A stretch of DNA of 64,000 nt from Amycolatopsis bartoniae (GCF_014191255.1 NZ_JACHWH010000009.1:178333-242332); one strand, 5' to 3'; positions 44,002-53,534 are shown, numbered from the stretch's first letter. Made by a program: numbers and translations. Notes: generated by a model not told the origin, from the letters alone.

Positions 44002-45207
44002 GTGGAACTGACACGCAGGCTGGGCACGGGTGACGCGGTGGTCCTCGGCCTGGGTTCGATGATCGGCGCGGGTGTGTTCGCCGTGTTCACGCCCGCCGCG
44101 CAGGCCGCGAGCACGGGGCTGCTCGCCGGGCTCGCGATCGCCGCGGTGGTCGCCTACTGCAACGCGACGTCCTCGGCCCGGCTGGCCGCGGTGTACCCGT
44201 CCTCGGGCGGGACGTACGTGTACGGCCGCGAACGGCTGGGCGAGTTCTGGGGTTACCTGGCGGGCTGGGGTTTCGTGGTCGGCAAGACCGCGAGCTGCGC
44301 GGCGATGGCCCTGACCGTCGCCGCGTACGTCGCACCGGTGGGGTGGCAGCCGTACGTCGCCGCGGCCGTCGTGCTCGCGCTCACCGGGCTCAACTACCGC
44401 GGCGTGCAGCGGTCGGTGCTCGCGACCCGCGTGATCGTCTCGGTGACGCTGCTCGTGCTCGCCGCGTCGGTGATCGCGATGTTCCTGTCCGGGCGGGATC
44501 CCGGCGGACCAAGCGCCTCGTTCTCCCTCGGTGGCGTGCTGCAGTCCGCGGGGCTGCTGTTCTTCGCGTTCGCCGGATACGCGCGCATCGCGACGCTCGG
44601 CGAGGAGGTTCGCGATCCGGCACGGACGATTCCGCGGGCGATCCCCATCGCGCTCGGGCTCACCCTCGTTGTCTACGCCGCGGTCGCGGTGGCGCTGCTG
44701 TGGCGACTCCGGCCGGAAGGCGTGGCGTCGCTGGCGGATCCGCTCGCGCACGCGGTGCCGCACGGGATGGCGCCGGTGGTCCGCGCGGGAGCGGCGCTGG
44801 CCGCGCTCGGATCACTCCTCGCGCTCGTGCTCGGCGTCTCCCGGACGACGTTCGCGATGGCGCGCGACGGGCACCTGCCCCGCGTGCTGGCCGCCGTGCA
44901 CCCGCGCTTCGGGGTGCCGCACCGGGCCGAACTGGCGGTCGGGCTCGTCGTGGCGGTCCTCGTGCTGCTCACCGACCTGCGCGGCGCGATCGGGTTCTCG
45001 TCCTTCGCCGTGCTCACGTACTACGCGATCGCCAACGCCAGTGCGTGGACGCTGCGCCGGTCCGCCGTGCCCGTGGTGGGACTGGCCGGTTGCGTGGTGC
45101 TCGCGTTCAGCCTGCCGGTGGCGTCGGTCGTGTCCGGCTGCGCGGTGCTGGCCGCGGGAGTGCTGGCCTACCTCGTCTTTTCCAGGCGCGCCAAGGCTTC
45201 CTCGTAA
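44002..45207 (+). CDS. APC-superfamily transporter
   Basis: 401 residues from GTG 44002. Short cytoplasmic start (ELTRRLGTGDAVVLGLGSMI), then the TM1 GSMIGAGVFAVFTPA loop and ~11-12 membrane segments. AAVYPSSGGTYVYGRERLGE and ATLGEEVRDPARTIPRAIPI are family motifs. It is shorter than typical amino acid permeases (~450), mainly at the C-terminus. Substrate unknown. Its 3' end overlaps the convergent flavin oxidoreductase gene by 40 bp. Confidence 0.87.
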   Translation: MELTRRLGTGDAVVLGLGSMIGAGVFAVFTPAAQAASTGLLAGLAIAAVVAYCNATSSARLAAVYPSSGGTYVYGRERLGEFWGYLAGWGFVVGKTASCAAMALTVAAYVAPVGWQPYVAAAVVLALTGLNYRGVQRSVLATRVIVSVTLLVLAASVIAMFLSGRDPGGPSASFSLGGVLQSAGLLFFAFAGYARIATLGEEVRDPARTIPRAIPIALGLTLVVYAAVAVALLWRLRPEGVASLADPLAHAVPHGMAPVVRAGAALAALGSLLALVLGVSRTTFAMARDGHLPRVLAAVHPRFGVPHRAELAVGLVVAVLVLLTDLRGAIGFSSFAVLTYYAIANASAWTLRRSAVPVVGLAGCVVLAFSLPVASVVSGCAVLAAGVLAYLVFSRRAKASS

Positions 45208-46268
45208 CCGCTGAGCAGGTCGGCCATGATCTCCGCGACCGGGCGCACCCGGTCGATGCGGCCGATGATCTGGCCCGCGGGCATGGACACCAGCTCGGGG
45301 TCGCCGGCCTCGTGCAGCCGGTTGTGCGCGGGCGAGACGAGCAGGTTCTGCAACGGCATCGGCAGCGGTTTCGGCGCGTCCGGCGCGGTCCACGCCTCGG
45401 TCCACCGGGTTTTCAGCAGCCGCGCGGGTTTGCCGGTGTAGATGCGCGTGCGGACGGTGTCCGACGACGTCGCGCGCACCAGCGCGGTCTGCATCGCGAC
45501 GGAGTTCGGCATCGTCTGCAGGTACTCCTCGGTGGCGAGCCACAGCGAACCCGTCCACACCCCGGCCGCGCCGAGCGCGAGCGCCGCGGCCATCTGCCGT
45601 CCCGACCCGATTCCGCCGGCGGCGAGCACGGGCGCGTCCACCGCCTCCGCGATCTCCGGCAGCAGCACCATCGAGCCGATCTCGCCAGTGTGGCCGCCGG
45701 CCTCGTATCCTTGCGCCACAACGAAGTCCACGCCGTTGTCCACGTGCCGCCGGGCGTGTTCGGCCTTGCCCGCGAGCGCCGCGACGGGAACGCCGTGTGC
45801 GTGCGCCTGCTCGATCACGTCGACCGGCGGCGAGCCGAGCGCGTTGGCGATCAGCTTGATCGGGTGCCGCAGCGCGACCTCGACGTGCGAGCGGGCGACC
45901 GAGTGCAGCCAGCCCAGCACACCCGCGCGCTGCTCGGCCTCCGCGGGCAGCTCGGGCACGCCCAGTTCGCGCAGCGTGCGCTCGACGAAAGCCTTGTGCT
46001 CCTCGGGAATCAGCTTGTCGAGGTCGACCTGCGTGCCCTCGGTGGGCACCTTCGCGGGCATCACGACGTCGACACCGTACGGCCTGCCCTCGGTGTGCTC
46101 GTCCATCCAGTCCAGCACGTGGTCCAGCTCACCGGCGTCGTTGAACCGGACGCAGCCGAGCACCCCGAGCCCGCCCGCCTTGCTGATCGCGGCGGCGACG
46201 TGCTCGGACGGGGTGAAACCGATGATCGGGTGCTCGATGCCGAGCGTTTCGCACAGAGCGGTGTGCAT
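45168..46268 (-). CDS. Nitronate-monooxygenase-like FMN enzyme in the sterol cluster
   Basis: 366 residues; ATG with AGGAG upstream. TIM-barrel NPD/NMO family: start LCETLGIEHPIIGFTPSEHV, mid-barrel VDFVVAQGYEAGGHTGEIGS (conserved GxEAGGH with the active-site His) and phosphate-binding VLAAGGIGSGRQMAAALALG. Such enzymes oxidise nitronates or reduce enones with NAD(P)H. The gene follows fadD19 by 10 bp on the same strand, so it is probably in the KstR-controlled transcript. It is related to, but distinct from, IpdC at 63270. Its role in sterol breakdown is not established. Confidence 0.87.
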   Translation of the reverse strand: MHTALCETLGIEHPIIGFTPSEHVAAAISKAGGLGVLGCVRFNDAGELDHVLDWMDEHTEGRPYGVDVVMPAKVPTEGTQVDLDKLIPEEHKAFVERTLRELGVPELPAEAEQRAGVLGWLHSVARSHVEVALRHPIKLIANALGSPPVDVIEQAHAHGVPVAALAGKAEHARRHVDNGVDFVVAQGYEAGGHTGEIGSMVLLPEIAEAVDAPVLAAGGIGSGRQMAAALALGAAGVWTGSLWLATEEYLQTMPNSVAMQTALVRATSSDTVRTRIYTGKPARLLKTRWTEAWTAPDAPKPLPMPLQNLLVSPAHNRLHEAGDPELVSMPAGQIIGRIDRVRPVAEIMADLLSGYEEALARLEKTR

Positions 46269-46278
46269 GCGGGGTCTC

Positions 46279-47874
46279 CTACCGGGCTGGCGGGTTTTCG
46301 GCCGCGTAGCGCTGGGCCCACGGGTAGTCGGGCTTTCCGCTGGGCGATCGGCCGATCGAGTCGGTGAACCAGATCGTGCGCGGCACCTTGTAGCCGGCGA
46401 GTTCGGTGCGGACGTGGGCTTCGATGGCCGCGAGATCGGGTTTCCGGTTCCCGCGCGTCTCGATGATCGCGGCGACCCGCTGGCCGAGCCGCTCGTCGGG
46501 CACGCCGATCACGAGCGCGTCGAACACGTCCGGATGCGACTTCAGCGCGCCCTCGACCTCTTCGGGGAACACCTTCTCGCCGCCGGTGTTCACGCACTGG
46601 GAACCGCGGCCCAGCAACGTGACCGTGCCGTCTTCCTCGTAGCGGGCGTAGTCGCCGGGCACGACGTAACGAGTTCCGTCGACCTCGACGAAGATCTGCT
46701 CGGTCTTCGCGGGGTCCTTGTAGTAGCCCAGCGGCAGGTGACCCCGGCGCGCGATCCGGCCCGTCGCGCCGGGTTCCTTTGGTACGACACGGTTTTCCTC
46801 GTCGAGGAGCACCGCGTCCTTGCCGAAGCTGACGCGCGGTCCCGCCGAGTGGTCGGCATCCTTTCCGAACGCGCCGATCCCGGTGAAACCGCTTTCCGAC
46901 GAGCCGATGGCGTCGGTGAGGAAGACGTTGGGGAACGTCCGCAGGTACTCCTCCTTGACCGACTGGGAGAACAGCGCCGCGTGGCTGGAGACCGCGACGA
47001 GCGAGGAGGCGTCGTAGTCGCCGCGGTGGTACGCCTCGATGAGCGGGCGCGCCATCGCGTCACCGACGATCGTGAGCACGTTGACCTTGTGTTCGGCCAC
47101 GTTGCGCCAGATGTCGTCGGGGTCGAACTGGGGCACGAAGACCACCGTGCCGCCGGCGAACAGCGCGCCGAACGCGGCCCACTGCGCGGCACCGTGGATC
47201 AGCGGGGCGGCGGGCAGGCGGACCAGCGCGCCCTGTTTGCCGTTCTCGGCGAGCGTCCACTCGTCGGGGACGTACTCGCCGGTGACGAAGTCGATACCGC
47301 CGCCGAGCGCACGCCACACGTCCTCGTGACGCCACACCACGCCTTTGGGGTAGCCGGTGGTGCCGCCGGTGTAGAGCATGTAGATGTCGTCGGAGCTGCG
47401 CTCGCCGAAGTCGCGCTCCTCGGCGGCCCCGGCCAGCGCGGTCTCGTACGGGACACCTTCGAAGGACTTGCCGCTGTCGTCCTCGACAACTACAACGTGT
47501 TTCAGTTTCGGGGCGTCCGGGCGGACATCGGCGACCATGTCCGCGTAGCGCTGCTCGTGCACCAGCGCGACGAGGTCGGCGTTGGTGAACAGGTAGCGCA
47601 GCTCGCCCTGGACGTAGCGGTAGTTGACGTTGATCGCGATGGCGCGCAGCTTGAAGGCCGCGTACATCGCTTCGATCATCTCGATGGAGTTTCGCGAGTA
47701 CACACCGATGTGGTCGCCCTTGCCGACGCCGTGGGCGGCGAGGTGGTGGGCGAGCCGGTTGGCACGGCGGTCCAGCTCCGCGTACGTGACCCGACGGCCG
47801 CCGCACACGACCGCGGGACGATCCGGCACGGCGTCGACGGCGTGCTCGAGCAGATCCGCGATGTTGTAAGCCAC
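46279..47874 (-). CDS. fadD19: Steroid side-chain acyl-CoA synthetase FadD19
   Basis: 531 residues from GTG 47874, exactly 6 nt after TACTTT (leaderless). ANL superfamily: P-loop [17 protein letters not shown]5-like [14 protein letters not shown], hinge [20 protein letters not shown], and the C-domain Lys in [14 protein letters not shown]. In sequence and position (divergent from echA19) it matches Rv3515c, which activates the C26/C24 steroid side-chain acid with CoA; in Rhodococcus FadD19 is needed for C24-branched sterols. A KstR box overlaps its -10 region. Confidence 0.9.
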   Translation of the reverse strand: MAYNIADLLEHAVDAVPDRPAVVCGGRRVTYAELDRRANRLAHHLAAHGVGKGDHIGVYSRNSIEMIEAMYAAFKLRAIAINVNYRYVQGELRYLFTNADLVALVHEQRYADMVADVRPDAPKLKHVVVVEDDSGKSFEGVPYETALAGAAEERDFGERSSDDIYMLYTGGTTGYPKGVVWRHEDVWRALGGGIDFVTGEYVPDEWTLAENGKQGALVRLPAAPLIHGAAQWAAFGALFAGGTVVFVPQFDPDDIWRNVAEHKVNVLTIVGDAMARPLIEAYHRGDYDASSLVAVSSHAALFSQSVKEEYLRTFPNVFLTDAIGSSESGFTGIGAFGKDADHSAGPRVSFGKDAVLLDEENRVVPKEPGATGRIARRGHLPLGYYKDPAKTEQIFVEVDGTRYVVPGDYARYEEDGTVTLLGRGSQCVNTGGEKVFPEEVEGALKSHPDVFDALVIGVPDERLGQRVAAIIETRGNRKPDLAAIEAHVRTELAGYKVPRTIWFTDSIGRSPSGKPDYPWAQRYAAENPPAR

Positions 47875-47884
47875 TCAGTCAAAG

Positions 47885-47898
47885 TAGAACATGTTATT
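47885..47898. promoter_or_regulatory. KstR box between fadD19 and echA19
   Basis: TAGAACATGTTATT matches TnnAACnnGTTnnA except for the last base. It overlaps by two bases the fadD19 -10 box TACTTT (minus strand, 47886-47881) and covers the start of a possible echA19 -10 box TATTGT (47895-47900). One repressor would therefore silence both directions. Confidence 0.75.
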
Positions 47899-47927
47899 GT
47901 TTTGGGCAATGGCCCGTGGAGGTGGGG

Positions 47928-48716
47928 ATGACCGAGCCACACGCTCTGGTGGAACAACGCGAGCACACGCTCGTGGTGACGCTCAACCGGCCGCACGCGC
48001 GGAACGCGATCAGCGGCGAGATGATGGAGATCCTCGTCGAGGCGTGGAACCGCGTGGACCGTGATCCCTCGATCCGGTCATGCGTGCTCACCGGAGCGGG
48101 TGGCGCGTTCTGCGCGGGCGCGGACCTGAAGTCGATGGCCCGCAACTCCCCCGCCGACTCGTACGAGCGCGGCACGTTCGACCCGGGACGCATCGAGGGC
48201 CTGCTGAAGGGCCGTCGCCTGACGAAGCCGTTGATCGCGGCGGTCGAGGGCGCGGCGATCGCGGGCGGCACGGAGATCCTGCAGGGCACGGACATCCGGA
48301 TCGCCGGGGAGAGCGCGAAGTTCGGCGTCTCCGAGGCGCGCTGGGGCCTGTTCCCGATGGGCGGCTCGGCGGTGCGGCTGCCGCGGCAGATCCCGTACAC
48401 GCTGGCGGCGGAGATCCTGTTGACGGGCAAGCACCTGACCGCGGCGGAGGCGTTGTCGATCGGGCTGATCGGGCGCGTGGTGCCGGACGGGACAGCGCTG
48501 GAGCACGCGCTGGAGGTGGCCTCGCGCATTGCGGAGAACGGGCCGCTGGCGGTGCAGGCGATCCTGCGGACGATGCGCGACACGGAGGGCATGCACGAGG
48601 AGGAGGCGTTCAAGCTGGAGGCCCAGTACGGCTTGAAGGTCTTCCAGTCCGCCGACGCGAAGGAAGGCCCGAGGGCGTTCGCGGAGAAGCGCAAGCCCCG
48701 TTTCGAGGGCCGGTAA
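47928..48716 (+). CDS. echA19: Steroid enoyl-CoA hydratase EchA19
   Basis: 262 residues from ATG 47928, with GGAGG 6 nt upstream. Crotonase fold: [20 protein letters not shown], the oxyanion-hole segment [38 protein letters not shown] and the region [20 protein letters not shown] with the catalytic acid positions. Matches Rv3516, which hydrates the unsaturated CoA ester of the cholesterol side chain. KstR-controlled with fadD19; ends at a hairpin shared with the convergent synthetase gene. Confidence 0.9.
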   Translation: MTEPHALVEQREHTLVVTLNRPHARNAISGEMMEILVEAWNRVDRDPSIRSCVLTGAGGAFCAGADLKSMARNSPADSYERGTFDPGRIEGLLKGRRLTKPLIAAVEGAAIAGGTEILQGTDIRIAGESAKFGVSEARWGLFPMGGSAVRLPRQIPYTLAAEILLTGKHLTAAEALSIGLIGRVVPDGTALEHALEVASRIAENGPLAVQAILRTMRDTEGMHEEEAFKLEAQYGLKVFQSADAKEGPRAFAEKRKPRFEGR

Positions 48717-48721
48717 GCGAA

Positions 48722-48748
48722 AGCCGCCACCGTCCAGCGGTGGCGGCT
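48722..48748. terminator. Bidirectional terminator between echA19 and the acyl-CoA synthetase
   Basis: An 11-bp perfect stem AGCCGCCACCG (48722-48732) with CGGTGGCGGCT (48738-48748) and a 5-nt loop, then ATTTCG on the + strand. Confidence 0.75.
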
Positions 48749-48759
48749 ATTTCGTGTGC

Positions 48760-50304
48760 TCAGATCGCCCGCTCGCGGCCTTCCCAGTAGGGGTCCCGCA
48801 GCTTGCGCTTGTACAGCTTGCCGTTCGGGTCGCGGGGCAGCTCCTCGACGTAGTCCACCGACCTGGGCAGCTTGAACTTCGCCAGCCTGCCGCGTGCGTA
48901 CTCCAGCAGCTCCGCCGTCAGTTCTTCGCTCGGTTCGACGCCCTCGGCCGGCTGCACGACGGCCTTGATCTCCTCGCCCCAGTCCTCGTGCGGCACGCCG
49001 AACACCGCGACATCCGCGACCTTCGGGTGCATCACCAGCTCGTTCTCGATCTCCGCCGGGTAGATGTTCACCCCACCGGAGATGATCATGTCGTTCTTGC
49101 GGTCGTGCAGGAACAGGTAGCCGTCCTCGTCGAGGTAGCCGACGTCCCCGAGCGTGAACAGGTTCCCGACGCGCGCCTTCTCCGTCTTGGCCTTGTCCTT
49201 GTGATACTCGAACGTCGAACTGCCCATGCGCATGTACACCGCGCCCGGCTGCCCCGGCGGCAGCTCGTTGCCGTCGTCGTCGAGGACCTTGACCACCGAA
49301 CCCGGCCACGGCCGCCCGACCGAGCCCGGCTTGCGCAGCCATTCCTCGCCGCTGATCACGGTGCCGCCACCCTCGGTGGCGGCGTAGTAGTCCGTCACCA
49401 CCGGGCCCCACCACTCCAGCATCCGCCGCTTGACCTCGGGCGGGCACGGCGCCGCGCCGTGGATCATGTTCCGCAGCGAGGACACGTCGTAGGACTTGCG
49501 CACGTCCTCCGGCAGCGCCAGCAGGCGCCGGAACTGCGTGGGCACCATGTGGCTGTGCGTCACGCGGTACCGCTCGATCAGCCGCAGCATCTCCTCCGGG
49601 TCCCAGCGGTCCATCAGCACGACGGGATGCCCGAGCTGGATCGAAATCGAGGCGAAGTTGAGCACCGCCGTGTGGTACAGCGGCGAGCCGCACAGGTGCA
49701 CGTGGTCGTCGAACGGTTCGAGACCGAAGATGCCGAAGAACCAGGCGGACGCGGCGGGCACCTCGTCGGGATCGGCTCCCGTCAGCGGCCGCCGCACCCC
49801 CTTGGGCCGCCCGGTCGTCCCCGACGTGTACAGCATCGGCGAACCGGCCGTGCGCCGAGGCGGCCGTCCTTCGCCGCCCGCGCCCAGCTCCCGCACCGAG
49901 CGGAAACCGTCGATGCTGCCGACCGCGAAGCGCCCTTCGGTGGGCAACCCCGCTTCGTCGGCCGCGGCGACCGCGGCGTCGGCGAAGCGTTCGTGCGCCA
50001 GAAGCGCCTTCGCCCCGCTGTCGGTGAGGATGTACGCGATCTCGTGACCGACGAGGTGCCAGTTGACCATCACGACGTACAGCCCGGACTGGATCGCGGC
50101 GAAGTACGCCGCCAGCAGCTCGTGGCTGTTGGGCTGCAGCACCACCACGGCGTCCCCGGTGTCCAGGCCCAGCTCCTGCAGGCCCCGCGCGTAGGCGTCG
50201 GCCTTCGCGGCGAGCGTGCCGTAGTCGATCTCCGTGCCGTCCGGGTCGATCACGGCCGTCAGGTCCGGTTTCTCCGCGGCGATGCGCCACAGCCCTGTCG
50301 TCAT
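48760..50304 (-). CDS. FadD-family acyl-CoA synthetase, KstR-controlled
   Basis: 514 residues from ATG 50304, 7 nt after TAGATT (leaderless). ANL features: P-loop MLYTSGTTGRPKGVRRPLTG, VTDYYAATEGGGTVISGEEW, GDVGYLDEDGYLFLHDRKND (hinge) and the C-domain Lys in PRDPNGKLYKRKLRDPYWEG. It activates a carboxylic acid as CoA thioester. A perfect KstR box overlaps its -10, so a sterol-derived acid is the likely substrate, but which one is not clear; it is not the usual fadD17 or fadD3 context. It diverges from the DUF35-ltp4-ltp3 operon. Confidence 0.87.
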   Translation of the reverse strand: MTTGLWRIAAEKPDLTAVIDPDGTEIDYGTLAAKADAYARGLQELGLDTGDAVVVLQPNSHELLAAYFAAIQSGLYVVMVNWHLVGHEIAYILTDSGAKALLAHERFADAAVAAADEAGLPTEGRFAVGSIDGFRSVRELGAGGEGRPPRRTAGSPMLYTSGTTGRPKGVRRPLTGADPDEVPAASAWFFGIFGLEPFDDHVHLCGSPLYHTAVLNFASISIQLGHPVVLMDRWDPEEMLRLIERYRVTHSHMVPTQFRRLLALPEDVRKSYDVSSLRNMIHGAAPCPPEVKRRMLEWWGPVVTDYYAATEGGGTVISGEEWLRKPGSVGRPWPGSVVKVLDDDGNELPPGQPGAVYMRMGSSTFEYHKDKAKTEKARVGNLFTLGDVGYLDEDGYLFLHDRKNDMIISGGVNIYPAEIENELVMHPKVADVAVFGVPHEDWGEEIKAVVQPAEGVEPSEELTAELLEYARGRLAKFKLPRSVDYVEELPRDPNGKLYKRKLRDPYWEGRERAI

Positions 50305-50315
50305 ACGTCCGAATC

Positions 50316-50329
50316 TAGAACGTGTTCCA
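50316..50329. promoter_or_regulatory. KstR box (perfect) at the acyl-CoA synthetase promoter
   Basis: TAGAACGTGTTCCA matches TnnAACnnGTTnnA at every fixed position. It overlaps by two bases the minus-strand -10 box TAGATT (50317-50312) of the synthetase gene. Confidence 0.85.
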
Positions 50330-50360
50330 CATAGGGGCAAGTGCGTCTTGCCGCCATTTC

Positions 50361-50374
50361 GAGAACGTGTTTCA
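50361..50374. promoter_or_regulatory. Second KstR-like box, DUF35-ltp operon side
   Basis: GAGAACGTGTTTCA keeps the AACnnGTTnnA core and differs from the consensus only at the first base. It lies 9 bp before GTG 50383 of the DUF35 gene, 31 bp from the other box, so the divergent operons probably each have their own operator. Confidence 0.65.
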
Positions 50375-50382
50375 CTTTCGGG

Positions 50383-51339
50383 GTGGCTACCGTGCTGTCA
50401 GCTCCGCTCGAAGTCGGCTTCGACTACACGCGTTCGCTCGGGCCGGTGCTCGGGCGCTTCGTCCAGGGTCTGCGGGAACGCCGGATCGAAGGCATCCGCG
50501 GCTCGGACGGGCGGGTCCACGTGCCCCCCGTCGAGTACGACCCGGTGACCGCGGCACCCCTCACCGAGTTCGTGCCGGTGGGCGAAGAAGGCACCGTCGT
50601 GTCCTGGTCCTGGATGGCGGAACCCCTGGAGGGACAACCGCTTTCGCGTCCGTTCGCATGGGCCCTGGTCAAGCTCGACGGGGCCGACACGCCGATGCTG
50701 CATGCCGTCGACGCCGGGTCGCCCGAGAACGTCCACACCGGACAGCGGGTGCGTGTCCGGTGGGCCGACGAGACCGTGGGGCACATCCGCGACCTCGCGT
50801 ACTTCGTCCCCGTCGGCGCGCCCGACGGCACCGCGCCCGAACCGCCGCCGTCCGCCGAGCGCGACGGCATCGTGATCACCCCGGTGCACCTGCACTACGA
50901 GCACTCCGCCTCCCCCGAGGAGAGCCGCTACCTGCGGGCGCTCGCCGACGGACGGCTGATCGGCCAGCGCTGCCCGGCGTGCGGCAAGGTCTACATCCCG
51001 CCGCGCGGCGCCTGCCCCGTCGACGGCGTGCCGACCGAGGAAGAGATCGAGCTGCCCGACACCGGCATCGTCACGACGTTCTGCATCGTCAACGTGCCGT
51101 TCCTGGGGCAGCGCATCAAGCCGCCGTACGTCGCGGCGTACATCCTGCTCGACGGCGCCGACATCGCGTTCCTGCACCTGGTGCTGGGCTGCGACGCGAG
51201 CGAGGTGCGGATGGGGATGCGGGTGCGGGCCTCGTGGAAACCGCGTGAGGAGTGGTGGACGAGCCTGGAGAACATCTCCCACTTCCAGCCGACCGGCGAG
51301 CCGGACGCGCCGTACGAGTCCTTCGCCCACCACCTGTGA
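50383..51339 (+). CDS. DUF35 OB-fold protein (Rv3521-like), partner of Ltp thiolase-like enzymes
   Basis: 318 residues from GTG 50383 (GTG 50392 also possible). Two OB-fold halves: the first from FDYTRSLGPVLGRFVQGLRE, the second starting with a zinc-ribbon (QRCPACGKVYIPPRGACPVD) and ending in MRVRASWKPREEWW. DUF35 proteins bind acyl-CoA and stabilise thiolase-fold aldolases; in steroid pathways they pair with Ltp proteins. The operon order DUF35-ltp4-ltp3 is that of Rv3521-Rv3523. A KstR-like box lies just upstream. Confidence 0.88.
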   Translation: MATVLSAPLEVGFDYTRSLGPVLGRFVQGLRERRIEGIRGSDGRVHVPPVEYDPVTAAPLTEFVPVGEEGTVVSWSWMAEPLEGQPLSRPFAWALVKLDGADTPMLHAVDAGSPENVHTGQRVRVRWADETVGHIRDLAYFVPVGAPDGTAPEPPPSAERDGIVITPVHLHYEHSASPEESRYLRALADGRLIGQRCPACGKVYIPPRGACPVDGVPTEEEIELPDTGIVTTFCIVNVPFLGQRIKPPYVAAYILLDGADIAFLHLVLGCDASEVRMGMRVRASWKPREEWWTSLENISHFQPTGEPDAPYESFAHHL

Positions 51340-51350
51340 GAGGTGTTCCG

Positions 51351-52367
51351 ATGCCAGATGTAGCAGTGGTCGCCTTCGCGCAGGCGCCGAACGTCCGCCG
51401 CACCCCGGGCACCACGAACGGGGTCGAGATGCTGGTGCCCATCTTCGCCGACGTGTTCTCCCGGACCGGACTGTCCAAGAAGGACATCGGGTTCTGGTGC
51501 TCCGGCTCGTCGGACTACCTCGCCGGACGGGCGTTCTCGTTCATCTCGGCGGTGGACGCGATCGGCGCGTTCCCGCCCATCCACGAGTCGCACGTGGAGA
51601 TGGACGCGGCGTGGGCGCTGTACGAGGCGTGGCTGAAGATCCGCATGGGCGAGGTCGACACCGCGCTCGTGTACGGGTTCGGCAAGTCGTCGGCGGGACA
51701 GCTGCGGCGGGTGCTCGCGCTGCAGCTCGACCCGTACACGGTGGCCCCGCTGTGGCCCGACTCGATCAGCATCGCGGCACTGCAGGCGCGGCTGGGGCTC
51801 GAAGCCGGGTTGTGGAGCGAGAAGGATCTGGCGGAAGTGGCGGCCCGGCACCGGGACACCGACGCTGCGTCCCTTTTGGACGAACCGTACCTCGCCGATC
51901 CCCTGCGGCGGCACGACGTCGCGCCGATCACCGATGGCGCGGCCGTGATCATCCTGGCTTCGGCGTCCCGCGCCAAGGAGTTCACCGAGCGACCGGCGGT
52001 GATCACCGGGATCGAGCACCGGGTGGACACGCCCGTGCTCGGCGCGCGGGACCTCACGCGCGCGCCGTCGGCGGAAGCGGCGGCGCGGGCGGCCGGGATC
52101 TCCGGTGTCGAGGTCGCCGAGCTGCACGCGCCGTTCACCCATCAGGAGCTGATCCTGCGGGCGTCGCTGGGGCTCGACGACCGGGTCCGGGTCAACCCGT
52201 CGGGTGGCGCGCTCGCCGCGAACCCGATGTTCGCGGCGGGCCTGGCGCGCATCGGGCACGCGGCGCAGGAGATCTTCGCCGGGCGCGCCGACCGCGTGCT
52301 CGCCCACGCCACGAGTGGTCCCGCGCTGCAACAGAACCTCGTCGCGGTCATGGAAGGACTCGACTGA
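51351..52367 (+). CDS. ltp4: Thiolase-like lipid-transfer protein Ltp4
   Basis: 338 residues; ATG with GAGAGG upstream. Thiolase fold (SCP-x type): VAVVAFAQAPNVRRT, the dimer/active-site region IHESHVEMDAAWALYEAWLK, TDGAAVIILASASRA, and the NPSGGALAANPMFAAGLARI loop. The classical thiolase Cys is not evident at the usual place, as in Ltp aldolases. In Rhodococcus Ltp3 and Ltp4 are required for degrading C24-branched sterol side chains, probably as retro-aldolases (established for the family; substrate here inferred). ltp3 follows without a gap. Confidence 0.87.
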   Translation: MPDVAVVAFAQAPNVRRTPGTTNGVEMLVPIFADVFSRTGLSKKDIGFWCSGSSDYLAGRAFSFISAVDAIGAFPPIHESHVEMDAAWALYEAWLKIRMGEVDTALVYGFGKSSAGQLRRVLALQLDPYTVAPLWPDSISIAALQARLGLEAGLWSEKDLAEVAARHRDTDAASLLDEPYLADPLRRHDVAPITDGAAVIILASASRAKEFTERPAVITGIEHRVDTPVLGARDLTRAPSAEAAARAAGISGVEVAELHAPFTHQELILRASLGLDDRVRVNPSGGALAANPMFAAGLARIGHAAQEIFAGRADRVLAHATSGPALQQNLVAVMEGLD

Positions 52368-53534
52368 ATGGGCAAGCAACTGGCCGCGGTGCTCGGCACC
52401 GGGCAGACCCACCACCGGGCCAAGCGGACCGACGTGTCGATGCCGGGCCTGCTGCGCGAGGCGATCGACCGCGCGATGGCCGACGCGCAGGTGGAGTGGG
52501 CCGACATCGACGCGGTGGTGCTCGGCAAGGCGCCGGACCTGTTCGAGGGCGTCATGATGCCGGAGCTGTTCCTGGCGGACTCCCTCGGCGCGACCGGGAA
52601 ACCGTTGCTGCGCGTGCACACCGCCGGTTCGGTGGGCGGTTCGACGGCGCTGGTGGCGGCGTCGCTCGTGCAGGCGGGAGTGCACCGGCGGGTGCTGACC
52701 GTGGCGTACGAGAAGCAGTCCGAGTCGAACGCGATGTGGGCGCTGTCGATCATGCCTCCGTTCAACATGCCGGTCGGCGCGGGCGCGGGCGGGTACTTCG
52801 CGCCGCACGTGCGGTCGTACATCCGCCGTTCCGGGGCGCCCGAGCACGTGGGCGCGATCGTGGCGGCGAAGGACCGGCGCAACGGGGCGCTGAACCCGTT
52901 CGCGCACCTGCGGCAGGCGGAGATCACGGTGGAGTCGGTGCGGGCGTCGCAGATGCTGTGGGATCCGATCCGTTACGACGAGACGTGCCCTTCGTCGGAC
53001 GGCGCGTGTGCGATCGTGCTGGGCGACGAGGCGGCCGGTGAGGCTGTCCCCGGTGGTGCGGCGTGGATCCACGCGACGGCGATGCGCACGGAGCCGACGA
53101 CCTTCGCGGGCCGCGACCAGGTGAACCCGCAGGCGGGCCGCGACGCGGCGGCGGCGCTGTGGCGCGAGGCGGGGATCACCGATCCACTGTCCGAAGTGGA
53201 CGCGGCGGAGATCTACGTGCCGTTCTCGTGGTTCGAGCCGATGTGGCTGGAGAACCTGGGTTTCACGCCGGAGGGCGAGGGCTGGAAGCTGACGGAGTCG
53301 GGGGAAACGGCCCTGGGCGGCCGCCTGCCGGTCAACCCGTCGGGCGGGGTGCTGTCGTCGAACCCGATCGGGGCGTCGGGCATGCTGCGCTTCGCGGAGG
53401 CGGCGAAGCAGGTGATGGGCCGCGCGGGCGACTACCAGGTCGACGGCGCCCGGGTGGCACTGGGACACGCCTACGGCGGTGGGTCGCAGTACTTCTCGAT
53501 GTGGGTGGTGGGCTCGGAGAAGCCCGGGGCTTGA
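52368..53534 (+). CDS. ltp3: Thiolase-like lipid-transfer protein Ltp3
   Basis: 388 residues; its ATG directly follows the ltp4 stop, so the two are coupled. Thiolase/SCP-x fold: AAVLGTGQTHHRAKRTDVSM, LRVHTAGSVGGSTALVAASL, AHLRQAEITVESVRASQMLW, DGACAIVLGDE, PVNPSGGVLSSNPIGASGML and the His-bearing VALGHAYGGGSQYFSMWVV. The usual nucleophilic Cys position reads HTAGSVGG, which again suggests aldolase, not thiolase, chemistry. It acts with Ltp4 and the DUF35 protein in sterol side-chain cleavage. A GC-rich repeat region follows. Confidence 0.87.
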   Translation: MGKQLAAVLGTGQTHHRAKRTDVSMPGLLREAIDRAMADAQVEWADIDAVVLGKAPDLFEGVMMPELFLADSLGATGKPLLRVHTAGSVGGSTALVAASLVQAGVHRRVLTVAYEKQSESNAMWALSIMPPFNMPVGAGAGGYFAPHVRSYIRRSGAPEHVGAIVAAKDRRNGALNPFAHLRQAEITVESVRASQMLWDPIRYDETCPSSDGACAIVLGDEAAGEAVPGGAAWIHATAMRTEPTTFAGRDQVNPQAGRDAAAALWREAGITDPLSEVDAAEIYVPFSWFEPMWLENLGFTPEGEGWKLTESGETALGGRLPVNPSGGVLSSNPIGASGMLRFAEAAKQVMGRAGDYQVDGARVALGHAYGGGSQYFSMWVVGSEKPGA

